Positions 1-11,349 are shown, counted from the stretch's first letter. The stretch: DNA of 23,301 bases from an uncultured Ideonella sp. (GCA_946479475.1 CAMLGG010000056.1:1-23301), one strand, 5' to 3'. Translations and numbers: made by a program. Notes: generated by a model from the sequence alone, not told the origin.

Positions 1-890
1 CTGCTGATGCAGCGCGGGGCGGAGGTCGCGCAGCAGATGGCCAACGTGTCGGTGCAACGCAGTGCGCTCGCCTCCAGCGTGGCAGACAACCGCCGCGAGC
101 TGGCCCAGCTGCAGGCGTCGGCGCAGCAGGCCGAGGCGGACCTGCGCCGGCAGCAGCAGCTGGCCGCGTCCGGCTTCGTCTCGACAGCGGCGCTGGAGCA
201 GGCCGAGCGCCAGCAGCGTCTCGCGGCCGAACTCGTCCAGCAGGCGCGCCACGACCAGGAGGTCGAGGCCGAGACGCGCCGCCAGTCGCTCGACGAGATG
301 GCCCGCGCCGTGCAAGGCCTGCAGCACGGCCTGGACTTGCTGCAGCGCTCGCGCGAGCGGCTGCTGCAGCGCGCACCGATCGCGGGGCAGCTGAGCGGCT
401 TCCAGCTCCAGGTCGGGGCGAGCGTCAAGCCGGGCGACCGGCTGGGCCGCGTCGACGATCCGGCCGGCGGCGTGCAGCTGGTCGCCGAGGTCGACGAGTT
501 CCACTTGCCCCGGCTGCAGCCCGGCCTGGCAGCCAGCAGCCCGGGCGGCGCGCTGGTGCTGGCGCAGACGCTGCCGCAGGTGCAGGCCGGCAAGGTGCGC
601 GTGCTGCTGCGCTGGGCCGATGGCGCGCAGCCGCCGCCGGGCCTGCGGCCGGGCCAGGCGCTGGACCTGCGCCTGCAGCTGGACCGGCCGGCGCCCGCGC
701 TGCTGCTGCCCGAAGGCCCGGGCGTGCAGTCCACGCTCTACGTTCGCGAGGGCCGCGAGCTGCGGCGCCGGCAGGTCCGCCTCGGCCGCCGCGCGGCCGG
801 CCAGGTCGAGGTGCTGGCCGGGCTGAAGGCCGGCGAGGACGTGCTCATCTCGTCACCCCCCGACACCGAGGCCGAACGCTTCGCCCTGCC

Positions 891-894
<4 letters not shown>
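1..894 (+). CDS. HlyD/MacA-family efflux periplasmic adaptor subunit (5' end outside window)
   Basis: The frame is open from the first base, so the N-terminus (membrane anchor and first half of the lipoyl domain) lies upstream of the window. The visible part begins with a long Gln/Ala/Arg/Glu-rich coiled-coil hairpin (about residues 1-120). Next comes the second lipoyl half-motif (RAPIAGQLSGF, GASVKPGDRLGRV), then a beta-barrel and a membrane-proximal domain (LYVREGRELRRRQVRLG, GLKAGEDVLIS). This order is typical of adaptors that connect an inner-membrane pump to an outer-membrane channel. The stop overlaps the ATG of the next ABC ATPase gene by four bases (ATGA), so translation is probably coupled and the product probably serves the MacB-like transporter encoded next. 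No outer-membrane partner is visible. The exact substrate cannot be told. Confidence 0.88.
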
Positions 895-1570
<676 letters not shown>

Positions 1571-1574
<4 letters not shown>

Positions 1575-4003
1575 GGCTCGTCCTGGCCGATGCGGTCAAG
1601 GGCCTGGGCCATCGGCGGGGCGCCACGCTGGCCTCGGTCGCCGGGCTCACGCTGGCGCTGGCGGCCTGCCTGCTCATCGCGCTGCTGGCCATCGCGCTGT
1701 CCTCCGTCGACCCGGCCATCCCCGAGCCCGAGCGCATCGTGCTGCTGGATTTCAAGGGCAATCCGCCGGGCCAGCCCAGCCCCTGGTTCATCTCCTCGCC
1801 AGTCTCGTTCGGCACGATGCTGAGACAGCGGAAAGTGCCGCTGGAGTTCATCGCCCGCACCAGCCATGACGGCATGGACGTCACCGTGGGGGATCGGCTG
1901 GAACAGGTCTTCCCCCTCGTGGCCGATCCGGAGATCGTGCCGCTGTTCAGGCTGAAGGCGCTGGCCGGCGACCTGCAGGCCACGCTGTCCAGCCGCAACG
2001 GGGTGGCCGTCACGCCACATCTCGTGCGCCGGCTCTGGGGCGAGCTGGCGCCGGCCGAGGCGATGGGCAAGACGCTGGACGTGCGCGGCACGATCTACAC
2101 GGTGACCGCGGTGATCCCGGAGTTCGATGTCCGCCATCCGCTCGACAACGGCGCGATGTCCGGCCATCCGCACGACCTGCTCGCGGGCTTCGACTCGCTG
2201 GCCAACTCGAAGACCGAGGCCGAGCGCGAGGCGCTCTACATGGCGAACGGCCGCGTCTATGCGCGGCTCACGCCGGGTGTGTCGGCCGAGCAGGTGGGCG
2301 GCTGGATGCGCGAGGCCTTCCTGGCCAGCCCGCGGTACCAGGAGCTGCCGCCCGAGTGGCGGGTGAACCGCGAGGCCGCCTTCTTCCGTGGCCTGCCGCT
2401 GACGCAGTTGCCCTTCGAGGGCGAAGGCAACGAGCTGACCTGGCGGCTGGCCGCCGCGCTGGGAGCGGCGGGGGCGCTGTTGCTGCTGCTGGCAGCGTTC
2501 AACCACATGAACCTGCAGGCGGCGAGCCTGCTGCAACGGCAGCGCGAGACCGCACTGCGGCGCAGCCTCGGCGCAGATGGCCCCGCCTTGCTGCGCCTGT
2601 GGGCGCTCGAGTCGCTGTTGCCGCTCGTGGCCAGCGCCGCCGGCGCGCTGCTGCTGGCCTGGTGGGTGGCGCCGGCGGTCGCCGGCTGGATGGGCCTGCC
2701 CGAGGCGCTGCCGGTCGCCGACCCGATGCCCACGCCGGCGCTGGCCGGCCTGGCCGCGACCGTGCTGCTGCTGTGGCCGCTCACGCTCGCGGCGCCGGCG
2801 TGGCTCGCGCTGCGCCGGCCGCCCGCGCCGGCCTTGCAGGGCCGCACCGCGAGCGAAGGGCCGTGGGGCCGCCGAGTGCGACAGGGCTTGCTGGCCGTGC
2901 AACTCGGCGGCGCGTTGCTGCTGCTTTCGCTGGCGGGGGTGCTCGCGGTCCAGCAGCATCACCTGCTGACGGCGGACCGCGGCTTCGACACACGCAACCG
3001 GATCTGGCTCGGCGTGCTGATCAATCCGGAGCTGGTGCCGAACCTCGATGCCTTCACCGCCGCGCTCGAACATCATCCGGCGGTGCTGCACTGGGCCATG
3101 AGCGAGATGCGGCCGGCGCGCGACACCGAAGGCCAGCAGGAGCTGATCGTGAGTCCGGGCCGGCACAGGCAGGTGCTGCGCATCAGCAAGGTCTCGCCCG
3201 GCTTCTTCGATACCTGGGGCATGACGCTGCTGGCCGGCCGGCCGCAGGTCGGCCACGGCGAGGCGACGATGGTCATCGACGCCAAGGCGGCCCGCCTGCT
3301 CGGATTCGCGAGCCCCGAGGCCGCCGTGGGCGCGCAGCTTCGCGGCGGGGGCGGCTACCTGCAGGAGGGCGAGGAACTGCGCCGCGTGGTGGCGGTGGTG
3401 AAGGACGTGAAGCTCGAATCCGCGCGCGACCCGGCGCTGCCGCAGGGCTTCGTCCTGACCGACCAGCCGCAGTGGGACCTGAGCATTCACGGCACGGACC
3501 TGGCCACGTTGCAGAAGGCCGTGGAGGAGCTGTGGGCGGCGCACGGGCCCAAGGTCCCGCATGTCATCCGCTCGGCCGACGAGCAGCGGGGCGAGGTCTA
3601 CCGGAGGGAGGCGCAGTTCACCGCGCTGCTCGGCGCGGTGGCCTTGCTCGCCGTGGGCGTCGCGATGCTCGGTGCCTACGCGCTCGTGGCCGACACCCTG
3701 CGCCGGCGCCGCACCGAGCTGGTCCTGCATCGCTTGCATGGGGCGGGGCATGCGGACATCGCGCGCCAGGTCGCTTCCGAGTTCGCGTGGCCCTTCGCCC
3801 TGGCAGCTCTGGCCGGCCTGCCCTTGGCCGCCTGGCTCGGCGAGTTCTACCTGGCGGGCTTCGTGGAGCGGGTGCCGGCCGCGTGGGGGCTGGCGCTGCC
3901 GCTGGCCGCGGCGACGATCGCGACCCTGCTGACCACCGTCGTCGCCCTGCTTCGCCATCTCCGCCAGGCGCTGGGCTTGCGGCCGGTGGAGGCTCTGCAG
4001 TGA
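1571..4003 (+). CDS. ABC transporter permease with duplicated MacB-PCD/FtsX modules
   Basis: 810 residues, much longer than a single FtsX/LolC subunit, and built from two MacB-type units in one chain. There is an N-terminal membrane helix (about 17-42, rich in Ala/Leu), a periplasmic domain, and a first FtsX helix bundle starting near residue 295 ([18 protein letters not shown]) that contains the [13 protein letters not shown] motif. A central helix follows ([19 protein letters not shown], about 440-460), then a second periplasmic domain with the [17 protein letters not shown] motif, and a C-terminal FtsX bundle (about 685-800) with [16 protein letters not shown]. The protein ends with LRPVEALQ, a usual terminus of this family. 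It overlaps the ATPase gene by four bases. It probably exports or mechanically drives efflux of an unknown compound with the upstream adaptor. Confidence 0.9.
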
Positions 4004-4209
4004 ACAGCCTCTCGCCTTCGACACGGTCCGGCTTCGTCCGGGTAGCCTGAGCTGGTCGAAGAGGGCTTCGACAGGCTTGAGCTTGTCGAAGGGCCCGCTT
4101 CGACAAGGCCGATCGAAGAGAGACTCCGACCCGCGCGACACAAGCAAGGGGCCCATTGCGCCGAACTCCGGCAAAGTCGGTACTCACGGGAAAACGCTCG
4201 CCCTTCGAC
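4004..4209. repeat. Intergenic region with TTCGACA/TGTCGAA dispersed repeats and a compact hairpin
   Basis: No gene is visible here. The stretch carries degraded copies of the dispersed repeat (CCTGAGCTGGTCGAAG near 4046). It also holds an inverted pair at 4066-4091, CTTCGACAGGC and GCTTGTCGAAG, around a TTGA loop (10 of 11 positions pair). The same sequence family fills 8757-8986. The hairpin sits about 60 bases after the permease stop and may reduce readthrough, but it has no T-run, so I do not call it an intrinsic terminator. Confidence 0.75.
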
Positions 4210-4821
4210 ATGCCCCCGACGCCGTTGCACCCCCTCATCGCTTCCTTCGCCCTGTGCGCATCCCTGTGCGCCTCCCTGTGCGCCTCCCCGGCCGCCCGGG
4301 CCGCCCCCGTCACCTACGAGATCGACCCGCAGCACACCTATCCCAGCTTCGAGGCCGATCACCTGGGCGGCGTCTCGGTCTGGCGCGGCAAGTTCGACAA
4401 GACCGCAGGCCAGGTCGTGATGGACCGCGAAGCCGGCACCGGCGGGCTCGACATCGTCGTCGAGATGGACAGCGTCGACTTCGGCCTCGCCCAGATGAAC
4501 GCCGTCGCCAAGGGGCAGGAGATCTTCGACGTCGAGCGCTTCCCGCAGGCGCGCTTTCGCGGCCAGCTCGAGGGCTTCCAGGACGGCGCCCCCACCCGGG
4601 CCGTCGGCGAGCTCACGCTGCACGGCGTCACGAAACCGCTGACGCTCGAGATCCGCTCCTTCAAGTGCGTGCCGCATCCGCTGTTCAAGCGCGAGCTCTG
4701 CGGCGCCGATGCCTACGCCACGCTGCAGCGCGACCAGTTCGGCCTCGATGCCGGCAAGAGCTTCGGCTTCAGGATGGAGGTGGGCCTGCGCATCCAGGTG
4801 GAGGGCCTGGCCACCCGGTGA
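4210..4821 (+). CDS. YceI-family secreted/periplasmic lipocalin-like protein
   Basis: YceI proteins are small periplasmic beta-barrels that bind polyisoprenoid or other amphiphilic molecules. The mature sequence has the family hallmarks: a Y-x-I-D-P-x-H-T/S opening (TYEIDPQHTYPSFEADHLG), then WRGKFDKTAG, DIVVEMDSVDFG, the FDVERFPQARFRG segment and GELTLHGVTKPLTLEI. I chose the ATG at 4210 because it gives a clean signal peptide (hydrophobic core with LCAS three times, cleavage near ARA/AP) and a 203-residue protein, close to normal. An in-frame TTG at 4156 would add 18 charged residues ahead of the signal. Two cysteines (FKCVPH, ELCGAD) could form a disulphide. It stands alone between the efflux operon and the bkd genes. 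Confidence 0.9.
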   Translation: MPPTPLHPLIASFALCASLCASLCASPAARAAPVTYEIDPQHTYPSFEADHLGGVSVWRGKFDKTAGQVVMDREAGTGGLDIVVEMDSVDFGLAQMNAVAKGQEIFDVERFPQARFRGQLEGFQDGAPTRAVGELTLHGVTKPLTLEIRSFKCVPHPLFKRELCGADAYATLQRDQFGLDAGKSFGFRMEVGLRIQVEGLATR

Positions 4822-4841
4822 CCCGAACATCCCTCGGCGCA

Positions 4842-6386
<1,545 letters not shown>

Positions 6387-6391
6387 CCGTT

Positions 6392-7402
6392 ATGCAGATG
6401 ACCATGATCCAGGCCCTGCGCTCGGCCATGGACGTGATGCTCGAGCGCGACGACAACGTCGTGATCTACGGGCAGGACGTCGGCTACTTCGGCGGCGTGT
6501 TCCGCTGCACCGAAGGCCTGCAGAACAAGTACGGCCGGCAGCGCGTGTTCGACGCGCCGATCAACGAGGGCGGCATCGTCGGCTCGGCCATCGGCATGGC
6601 GGCCTACGGCCTGAGGCCGGTGGTCGAGGTGCAGTTCGCCGACTACGTCTATCCGGCCTACGACCAGATCGTCTCCGAGGCGGCGCGGCTGCGCTACCGG
6701 TCGGCGGGCGACTTCACCGCGCCGGTGACGATCCGCATGCCCTGCGGCGGCGGCATCTACGGCGGCCAGACGCACAGCCAGAGCCCGGAGGCCCTGTTCA
6801 CCCACGTGTGCGGCATCCGCACCGTGATGCCCAGCAATCCCTTCGATGCCAAGGGCCTGCTGATCTCGGCGATCGAGTGCGACGACCCGGTGATCTTCCT
6901 GGAGCCCAAGCGGCTCTACAACGGCCCCTTCGACGGCCACCCCGAGCGGCCGGTGGTGCCCTGGTCGCAGCATCCGGCGAGCGAGGTGCCCGAGGGCCAC
7001 TACACCGTGCCGCTGGAGTCGGCCGCCATCGTGCGCGCCGGCAGCGACCTGACGGTGATCACCTACGGCACGATGGTCTACGTGTGCCAGGCGGCGGCCG
7101 AGGAGTCCGGCATCGACGCCGAGATCATCGACCTGCGCAGCATCTGGCCGCTGGACCTGCCGACGCTGGTGCAATCGGTGCAGCGCACCGGCCGCTGCGT
7201 GATCGTGCACGAAGCCACGCGCACCAGCGGCTTCGGGGCCGAGCTGGCCGCGCTGGTGCAGGAGCACTGCTTCTACCACCTGGAGGCGCCGATCGAACGC
7301 GTGGCCGGCTGGGACACGCCCTATCCGCATGCCCAGGAGTGGGCCTATTTCGCCGGGCCGGGCCGTGTGGCGGCCGCGTATCGGCGCGTGATGGAGCAAT
7401 AG
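6392..7402 (+). CDS. bkdA2: Branched-chain 2-oxoacid dehydrogenase E1 component, beta subunit
   Basis: 336 residues from ATG 6392; ATG 6398 is a possible alternative start. E1-beta pairs with E1-alpha in an alpha2-beta2 enzyme and carries part of the thiamine site and the E2-docking surface. Family motifs are easy to read: MTMIQALRSAMDVMLERD, IYGQDVGYFGGVFRCTEGL, RVFDAPINEGGIVG, RPVVEVQFADYVYPAYDQI, RMPCGGGIYGGQTHSQSPEA, PVIFLEPKRLYNGPFDG and the C-terminal WDTPYPHAQEWAYF. The gene begins five bases after the E1-alpha stop, with a G-rich ribosome-binding sequence inside the end of bkdA1. It is intact and of normal length. Confidence 0.95.
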   Translation: MQMTMIQALRSAMDVMLERDDNVVIYGQDVGYFGGVFRCTEGLQNKYGRQRVFDAPINEGGIVGSAIGMAAYGLRPVVEVQFADYVYPAYDQIVSEAARLRYRSAGDFTAPVTIRMPCGGGIYGGQTHSQSPEALFTHVCGIRTVMPSNPFDAKGLLISAIECDDPVIFLEPKRLYNGPFDGHPERPVVPWSQHPASEVPEGHYTVPLESAAIVRAGSDLTVITYGTMVYVCQAAAEESGIDAEIIDLRSIWPLDLPTLVQSVQRTGRCVIVHEATRTSGFGAELAALVQEHCFYHLEAPIERVAGWDTPYPHAQEWAYFAGPGRVAAAYRRVMEQ

Positions 7403-7404
7403 CC

Positions 7405-8745
7405 GTGGCCACCCATGTGATCAAGATGCCGGACCTCGGCGAGGGCATCGCCGAGGTCGAGCTCGTGGCCTGGCACGTCAAGCCGGGCGACGTGGTGGCG
7501 GAGGACCAGATCCTGGCCGACGTGATGACCGACAAGGCGACGGTGGAGATCCCCTCGCACGTGGCCGGGCGCGTCGAGGCGCTCGGCGGCGAGGTCGGGC
7601 AGACGATGGCGGTCGGCTCGGAGCTGATCCGCATCGTCGGGGCCGATGGCGCCGCGGCGGCGCCCGCTCCCGCCCCCGCCTCGGCTGCCAAGCCCGAACC
7701 CCTTGCGGCCGCGGAGCCGGCGCCCCGTGCCGCGCCGGTGCAGGCGCCGCCTCCGCCCGGGCCGCCTCCCGCACCCGCCAAGGCCGTCGCGCCGGTCCGC
7801 CCTGCCGAGCCGGTGCCCTTGCCCCCGAGCCGCCCGATAGCCTCGCCAGCGCTGCGCGAGCGCGCCTGGTCTCTCGGCGTCGACCTGGCGCAGGTACCGG
7901 CCACCGGCCCGGCCGGCCGCATCATGCAGCGCGACCTGGACGAGTACGTCGCCCGCCACGGCGCCCCCGGCCGGCCGGCGAGCGCTCCGCTGGCGCCTGC
8001 CACGGCCGAGCCGGTGGCCGTGCGTGCACGCGTGGCTGCCGGCGAGGACGTGACCGAGCAGGTCAAGTTCGTCGGGCTGCGCCGCAAGATCGCCCAGCGC
8101 ATGCAGGAGGCCAAGCGGCGCATCCCGCACTTCAGCTACGTCGAGGAGATCGACGTGACCGAGCTGGAGGCGCTGCGCGAGCGGCTGAACGCCCGCCATG
8201 GCGCCTCTCGCGGCAAGCTCACCCTGCTGCCCTTCCTGGTTCGGGCGATGGTGGTCGCGCTGCACGACTTCCCGGACCTCAACGCCCGCTTCGACGACGA
8301 GGCCGGCGTGCTCACGCGCCACGCTGCGGTGCACGTGGGCATCGCGACCCAGACCGATGCGGGGCTGATGGTGCCGGTGCTGCGCGATGCCCAGGCGCAC
8401 GACCTGTGGGCCAACGCGGCGGAGATCGGCCGCCTGGCCGAGGCGGCGCGTTCGGGCCGCGTGGTGCGCGACGAGCTGTCGGGCTCGACCATCACCATCA
8501 CCAGCCTGGGCAAGCTCGGCGGCATCGTGACGACGCCGGTCATCAACATGCCGGAGGTGGCGATCGTGGGCGTCAACCGGATCATCGAGAAGCCGGTCAT
8601 CCGCTCCGGCGCGATCGTGCCGCGGCTGACGATGAACCTGTCCTCGTCCTTCGACCATCGCGTGGTCGACGGCATGCAGGCGGCGGCCTTCGTGCAACGC
8701 CTGCGCGAGCTGCTGGAGGCGCCGGCGCTGCTGTTCGCGGAGTAG
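7405..8745 (+). CDS. bkdB: Branched-chain 2-oxoacid dehydrogenase E2, lipoamide acyltransferase
   Basis: E2 forms the core of the complex and passes the acyl group from its lipoyl arm to coenzyme A. From GTG 7405 (two bases after the E1-beta stop) the protein has 446 residues. There is one lipoyl domain (1-80, lipoylated K44 in VMTDKATVE), an Ala/Pro-rich linker (about 85-140), a peripheral subunit-binding domain (ASPALRERAWSLG to MQRDLDEYV, about 144-182) and a catalytic domain from about 220. The catalytic domain ends with the active-site motif FDHRVVDG (H418, D422). The opening ATHVIKMPDLGEGIAEVEL is close to Pseudomonas BkdB. A lipoamide dehydrogenase gene (lpdV) that follows bkdB in Pseudomonas is absent here, so E3 must come from another locus. 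Confidence 0.95.
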   Translation: MATHVIKMPDLGEGIAEVELVAWHVKPGDVVAEDQILADVMTDKATVEIPSHVAGRVEALGGEVGQTMAVGSELIRIVGADGAAAAPAPAPASAAKPEPLAAAEPAPRAAPVQAPPPPGPPPAPAKAVAPVRPAEPVPLPPSRPIASPALRERAWSLGVDLAQVPATGPAGRIMQRDLDEYVARHGAPGRPASAPLAPATAEPVAVRARVAAGEDVTEQVKFVGLRRKIAQRMQEAKRRIPHFSYVEEIDVTELEALRERLNARHGASRGKLTLLPFLVRAMVVALHDFPDLNARFDDEAGVLTRHAAVHVGIATQTDAGLMVPVLRDAQAHDLWANAAEIGRLAEAARSGRVVRDELSGSTITITSLGKLGGIVTTPVINMPEVAIVGVNRIIEKPVIRSGAIVPRLTMNLSSSFDHRVVDGMQAAAFVQRLRELLEAPALLFAE

Positions 8746-8756
8746 CCCTGCCGGCA

Positions 8757-8986
8757 GGGCTTCGACAGGCTCAGCCCGAACGGGAAGCGAGTAATCCGTT
8801 CAGCCTGAGCTTGTCGAAGGGCCCACTGCCGAGGTGTCTCGCCTTCGACAGGCTCAGGCCGAACGGTGGAGGGGTGCGAAGGCCGGAATCCCCACTCCGT
8901 TCACCCTGAGCTTGTCGAAGGGCCTGAGCTTGTCGAAGGGTCCCGATCATCCTGAGCTTGTCGAAGGGCCTGAGCTTGTCGAAGGC
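8757..8986. repeat. Cluster of CTGAGCTTGTCGAAGG dispersed intergenic repeats
   Basis: This fills the gap between convergent bkdB and feoB and contains no gene. I count five copies of GAGCTTGTCGAAG on the plus strand (8807, 8908, 8926, 8954, 8972) and two of the complementary CTTCGACAGGCTC (8760, 8843). The first two inverted pairs include the outer GAACGG / CCGTTC extension and can each fold into a long imperfect hairpin. The last four copies form two tandem doublets with an 18-bp period. This type of repeat is common between genes in Burkholderiales. The folding could stop transcription from both sides. Confidence 0.85.
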
Positions 8987-8999
8987 CTCGCAAGAGTGC

Positions 9000-10895
9000 C
9001 TAGCCGCCCAGGGCGACGGCGATGCGGTAGGTGGCGAAGGAAGCCACCCACGCCAGGGCGAAAAGCCCGCCCGCGACGATGGCCGGGGCGCGCCAGCCGC
9101 CGCTCTCGCGGCGCAGCGTGGCCAGCGTCGAGATGCACTGCGGCGCGAAGACGTACCAGACGAGCAGGGACAGCGCCGTCGCCAGGCTCCACTGGCTGGC
9201 GATCAGCGGGGCCAGCGCCTGCGCGGTGTCGTCACCCGTGGCCGACAGCGCGTAGACGGTGCCCAGCGCGCTCACCGCCACCTCGCGCGCCGCGAGGCCA
9301 GGCACCAGCGCGATGCAGATCTGCCAGTTGAAGCCGATGGGCTCGAACAGCGGCACCAGCGCCTGCCCCAGCCGGCCGGCCAGGCTGTACTCGATCGCGG
9401 GGGCGGTGGCCCCGGCGGGGGGCGCCGGGAAGCTCGCGAGGAACCACAGCACGATGCTCAGCGTGAGGATGATGCCGCCCACGCGCTTCATGAAGATCTC
9501 GGCGCGCTGCCACAGGCCCAGCGCCAGGTTGCGCGGCGAAGGCCAGTGGTAGTTGGGCAGCTCCATCATCAGCGGGCGCACCTGGCGGCCCTCCTTGGTG
9601 AAGCGCTTGAGCACCCAGGCGATCAGCGCCGCGCCCGCGATGCCGCCCAGGTAGAGCGCGAACAGCACCAGCCCGCGCAGGCCGATGCCGCCGGCCAGGG
9701 TGCGCTCGGGGATGAAGGCGCCGATCAGCAGCGCATAAACCGGCAGCCGCGCCGAGCAGGTCATCAGCGGTGCCAGCATCATCGTCAGGCGGCGGTCGCG
9801 CGGGTCGGCGATGCTGCGCGTGGCCATGATGCCGGGGATGGCGCAGGCAAAGCTGGAGAGGAAGGGGATGAAGGAGCGGCCCGACAGCCCCACCTTGCCC
9901 ATCAGCCGGTCGAGCAGGAAGGCCGCGCGCGGCAGGTAGCCCGACTCCTCCAGCGCGAGGATGAAGAAGAACAGGATCAGGATCTGCGGCAGGAACACCA
10001 GCACCCCGCCGGCGCCCGCGATCACGCCGTCGACCAGCAGGCTGCGCACCGGCCCCTCGGGCAGCAGCACGCCGGCCTGCTCGCCCACCCAGGCGGTGGC
10101 CGCCTCGATCCAGGAGGTGGGCGCCTCGCCGCCCAGGAACACCGCCTGGAACATCACGAAAAGGACGATGGCGAGCAGGATCGGCCCGGCGACCGGATGC
10201 AGCACGACGGCGTCTATGCGATCGGTGGCCGAGTGCGGCAGCAGTTCGTCCAGTTCGAGCTGGCGCAGGATGTCCCGCACGGCGGCGTGGTCGCCGCCGG
10301 GATGGTGCGCCGGGTCGACGGGCGGCGGCGCATCGGGCTCGCGCGGCAGCTCCCAGGCTTGCGGGTCGGCCAGCAGCGAGCGCAGGGCGGCATCGCCGTT
10401 CTGCGCCACGGCCACCGTGGCCACGACGGGCACGCCGATGGCGGCCGACAGGGCCTTCGGATCGATGTGCAGCCCGCGCTTGGCGGCCTGGTCGGCCATG
10501 TTCAGGGCGACCACGCAACGCAGGCCCAGCCGCTTGACGGCCAGCACCAGCCGCAGCGTGCGGCGCAGGTTGGTCGCGTCGACCACGCAGACGACCAGGT
10601 CGGGCCGCTTCTCGCCACGCGCGTGGCCGCGCAGGACCTCGGTCGTCACCCGCTCGTCCGGCGAGCGCGGATGCAGGCTGTAGGTGCCCGGCAGGTCCAG
10701 CACCCGCAAGGCCTTTCCGGCCGGCGTGATGTGGCGGCCCTCCTTGCGCTCGACAGTGACGCCGGCGTAGTTGGCCACCTTCTGGCGACTGCCGGTCAGG
10801 CGGTTGAACAGGGCGGTCTTGCCGCAGTTGGGGTTGCCCACCAGCGCGACCAGCGGCCCGCCGCGGTGGACGTGGACGACCGCCGACGCGCTCAT
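9000..10895 (-). CDS. feoB: Ferrous iron transport protein B
   Basis: FeoB is the inner-membrane Fe(II) transporter with a cytoplasmic GTPase domain. The G motifs are visible: G1 GNPNCGKT (20-27), G2 around YAGVTVE (T47), G3 DLPG (67-70) and G4 NMAD (132-135). The membrane part begins near residue 255 and has two Gate modules, with LPQILILFFFILALEESGYLPRAAF-like and LVPGLAAREVAVSALGT segments typical of the family. At 631 residues it is shorter than the E. coli protein (about 770) but complete for the shorter proteobacterial type. Start ATG 10895, stop TAG 9002-9000. It lies downstream of feoA on the same strand, separated by 166 bases that contain a 75-bp direct repeat. No feoC is visible. 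Confidence 0.94.
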   Translation of the reverse strand: MSASAVVHVHRGGPLVALVGNPNCGKTALFNRLTGSRQKVANYAGVTVERKEGRHITPAGKALRVLDLPGTYSLHPRSPDERVTTEVLRGHARGEKRPDLVVCVVDATNLRRTLRLVLAVKRLGLRCVVALNMADQAAKRGLHIDPKALSAAIGVPVVATVAVAQNGDAALRSLLADPQAWELPREPDAPPPVDPAHHPGGDHAAVRDILRQLELDELLPHSATDRIDAVVLHPVAGPILLAIVLFVMFQAVFLGGEAPTSWIEAATAWVGEQAGVLLPEGPVRSLLVDGVIAGAGGVLVFLPQILILFFFILALEESGYLPRAAFLLDRLMGKVGLSGRSFIPFLSSFACAIPGIMATRSIADPRDRRLTMMLAPLMTCSARLPVYALLIGAFIPERTLAGGIGLRGLVLFALYLGGIAGAALIAWVLKRFTKEGRQVRPLMMELPNYHWPSPRNLALGLWQRAEIFMKRVGGIILTLSIVLWFLASFPAPPAGATAPAIEYSLAGRLGQALVPLFEPIGFNWQICIALVPGLAAREVAVSALGTVYALSATGDDTAQALAPLIASQWSLATALSLLVWYVFAPQCISTLATLRRESGGWRAPAIVAGGLFALAWVASFATYRIAVALGG

Positions 10896-10919
10896 GGCAG
10901 CCGCCTGCGGTTCATAAGT

Positions 10920-11061
10920 GCACCCTTGGCGCTACGCGCCGTCCCGCCAAGCGGGAGCCGAGCCCCTGCGGGCGGCCGGGCGGGGCAGATGAGGGCACCC
11001 TTGGCGCTACGCGCCGTCCCGCCAAGCGGGAGCCGAGCCCCTTCGGGCGGCCGGGCGGGGC
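10920..11061. repeat. 75-bp-period direct repeat between feoA and feoB
   Basis: Two 67-base copies, 10920-10986 and 10995-11061, differ at one visible position (CCCTGCGGG versus CCCTTCGGG) and are separated by eight bases. Each copy holds small inverted repeats (GGCGC-TAC-GCGCC and TCCCGC-CAA-GCGGGA). On the minus strand each reads as ARPPEGARLPLGGTARSAKG, a spurious peptide pattern I recall from intergenic repeats of Burkholderiales genomes. The second copy ends exactly one base from the feoA stop codon. The structured RNA would lie in the feoA-feoB transcript. Confidence 0.85.
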
Positions 11062-11334
11062 TCATCGGTGCGCGACCTCGCGCCAGACCCTGATGCAGGC
11101 GGCCTCGGCGCGGCGCAAGGCATAGGTCGAGCCGCCGACGCGCACGCACAGCGGGTCGCCCCCAGGCCGGGCGCGCGAAAGCAGGCGCACCGGCTCTCCC
11201 GGCTCGAAGCCGAGCGAGGTCAGCCAGGCCGTCCAGGCGGACAGGTCCTCGGGCGGCGAAACCTCGGCGACCAGGGCCTGGTCGCCCGGCTCGAGATCGT
11301 CCAGGGAGGCGGAGACGGGGGTGGGAGCACGCAT
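11062..11334 (-). CDS. feoA: FeoA-family SH3-like protein, ferrous iron uptake accessory
   Basis: FeoA is a small cytoplasmic beta-barrel that assists FeoB. The family pattern is clear: LDDLEPGDQALVAEV, then LGFEPGEPVRLLSRARPGGDPLCVRVGGSTYALRRAEA, with the invariant L-G-x-x-P/E-G-x-x-V core and the closing V-R-V-G-G-x-x-Y-A-L-R strand. I prefer ATG 11334 (90 residues). ATG 11346 and ATG 11367 are in frame, but 11367 lies inside the Fur-box-like palindrome, so it is unlikely to be translated. feoB follows on the same strand. Confidence 0.88.
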   Translation of the reverse strand: MRAPTPVSASLDDLEPGDQALVAEVSPPEDLSAWTAWLTSLGFEPGEPVRLLSRARPGGDPLCVRVGGSTYALRRAEAACIRVWREVAHR

Positions 11335-11349
11335 GGCAGCCCGCATCTT

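Noticed and set aside
8890..8985. Regular short repeats resembling a CRISPR array
   Set aside because: The units are 18 bp apart with no unique spacers between tandem copies, some are inverted, and no cas gene is present. They match the dispersed intergenic repeat type.
8958..11093. A 711-codon plus-strand frame opposite feoB
   Set aside because: Antisense to a well-supported FeoB with complete G motifs; composition is that of a shadow frame, and it runs into the intergenic repeats.
10892..11149. An 85-codon minus-strand frame through the direct repeat between feoA and feoB
   Set aside because: It is produced by the repeat (PLGGTARSAKG twice) and overlaps the end of feoA in another frame; no ribosome site and no known family.
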